Below are positions 63,991 to 64,000 of a stretch of DNA of 64,000 nt, one piece after another. The translations under genes and the position numbers were made by a program. Location of the stretch: the NCBI GenBank assembly GCA_945910005.1, contig OX246747.1:12925035-12989034 (forward strand), in the 5' to 3' direction. The notes under the pieces are model-generated. The model saw only the letters and a program-made list of their open reading frames with translations. It did no database searches and was not told where the DNA came from. This DNA comes from Isoperla grammatica (Eukaryota; Arthropoda; Insecta; Plecoptera; Perlodidae). Position 1 is the stretch's first letter; each line of letters begins with the position of its first letter.

Positions 63991-64000
63991 ATTACCTAAC

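Overview
This is a stretch of animal nuclear DNA, almost certainly from an invertebrate, and it is dominated by transposable elements. The signs are spliced genes with GT..AG introns in matching phases, metazoan-type elements (Jockey, CR1/L2-like and RNase H-bearing LINEs, PIF/Harbinger, hAT, Ty3/gypsy), tRNA-derived SINEs, long poly-C and (GT)n tracts, and islands of interleaved AGGCCT/CCTAGG palindromes. The host cannot be fixed more closely. The Jockey ORF1 type and an orthomyxovirus-like endogenous element would suit an arthropod, while the short-element tails (AATC repeats behind a GACGTTAAGC block) recall sequences I associate with molluscs and other marine invertebrates.

Layout. 0-2.7 kb: 5'-truncated CR1/L2-like LINE. 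2.8-6.6 kb: a spliced BEN-domain gene, the best host-like gene here. 7-11.3 kb: repeats and short retroposons. 11.3-24.1 kb: three decayed PIF/Harbinger transposases, an RNase H-bearing LINE, a Harbinger Myb/SANT partner gene, a small two-exon gene with a TATA promoter (21.2-22.2 kb) and a tRNA-derived SINE. 24.5-25.7 kb: an RCC1-repeat gene fragment and an 81-bp minisatellite. 26.0-26.6 kb: an orthomyxovirus PB1-like endogenous viral element. 27-31 kb: repeats and a 280-bp foldback palindrome. 31.2-33.9 kb: a Jockey-like LINE broken by two short retroposons. 34.0-36.2 kb: a three-unit ~340-bp array with nested insertions. 36.7-39.3 kb: a spliced gene of unknown function whose five recognised exons all join in phase 1. 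39.7-40.9 kb: a non-autonomous hAT element with an exact 8-bp target duplication. 44.0-46.5 kb: a Harbinger element with both genes, the transposase intact but for one nonsense codon. 47.9-49.6 kb: a THAP fragment and another Harbinger partner gene. 49.8-55.7 kb: a nearly complete Jockey element interrupted by a 1-kb TIR element. 56.6-57.3 kb: a Ty3/gypsy 5' end. 57.3-62.3 kb: a hAT element with a ZMYM1-like transposase. 62.8 kb: a TA-flanked MITE. End of window: a gypsy gag remnant on the minus strand.

The most interesting thread is a short retroposon family with about 27 copies in the window (called RZ-SINE below). Target-site duplications of 10-14 bp show that it moves by target-primed reverse transcription, and 5'-truncated copies fix its polarity. 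Its transcript would begin with a segment that can be folded in the nested double-pseudoknot order of an HDV-like self-cleaving ribozyme. The family is modular (two 5' modules, two bodies) and nearly all copies lie in one orientation. Its insertions date the other elements, since copies sit inside Jockey, hAT, gypsy and Harbinger genes.
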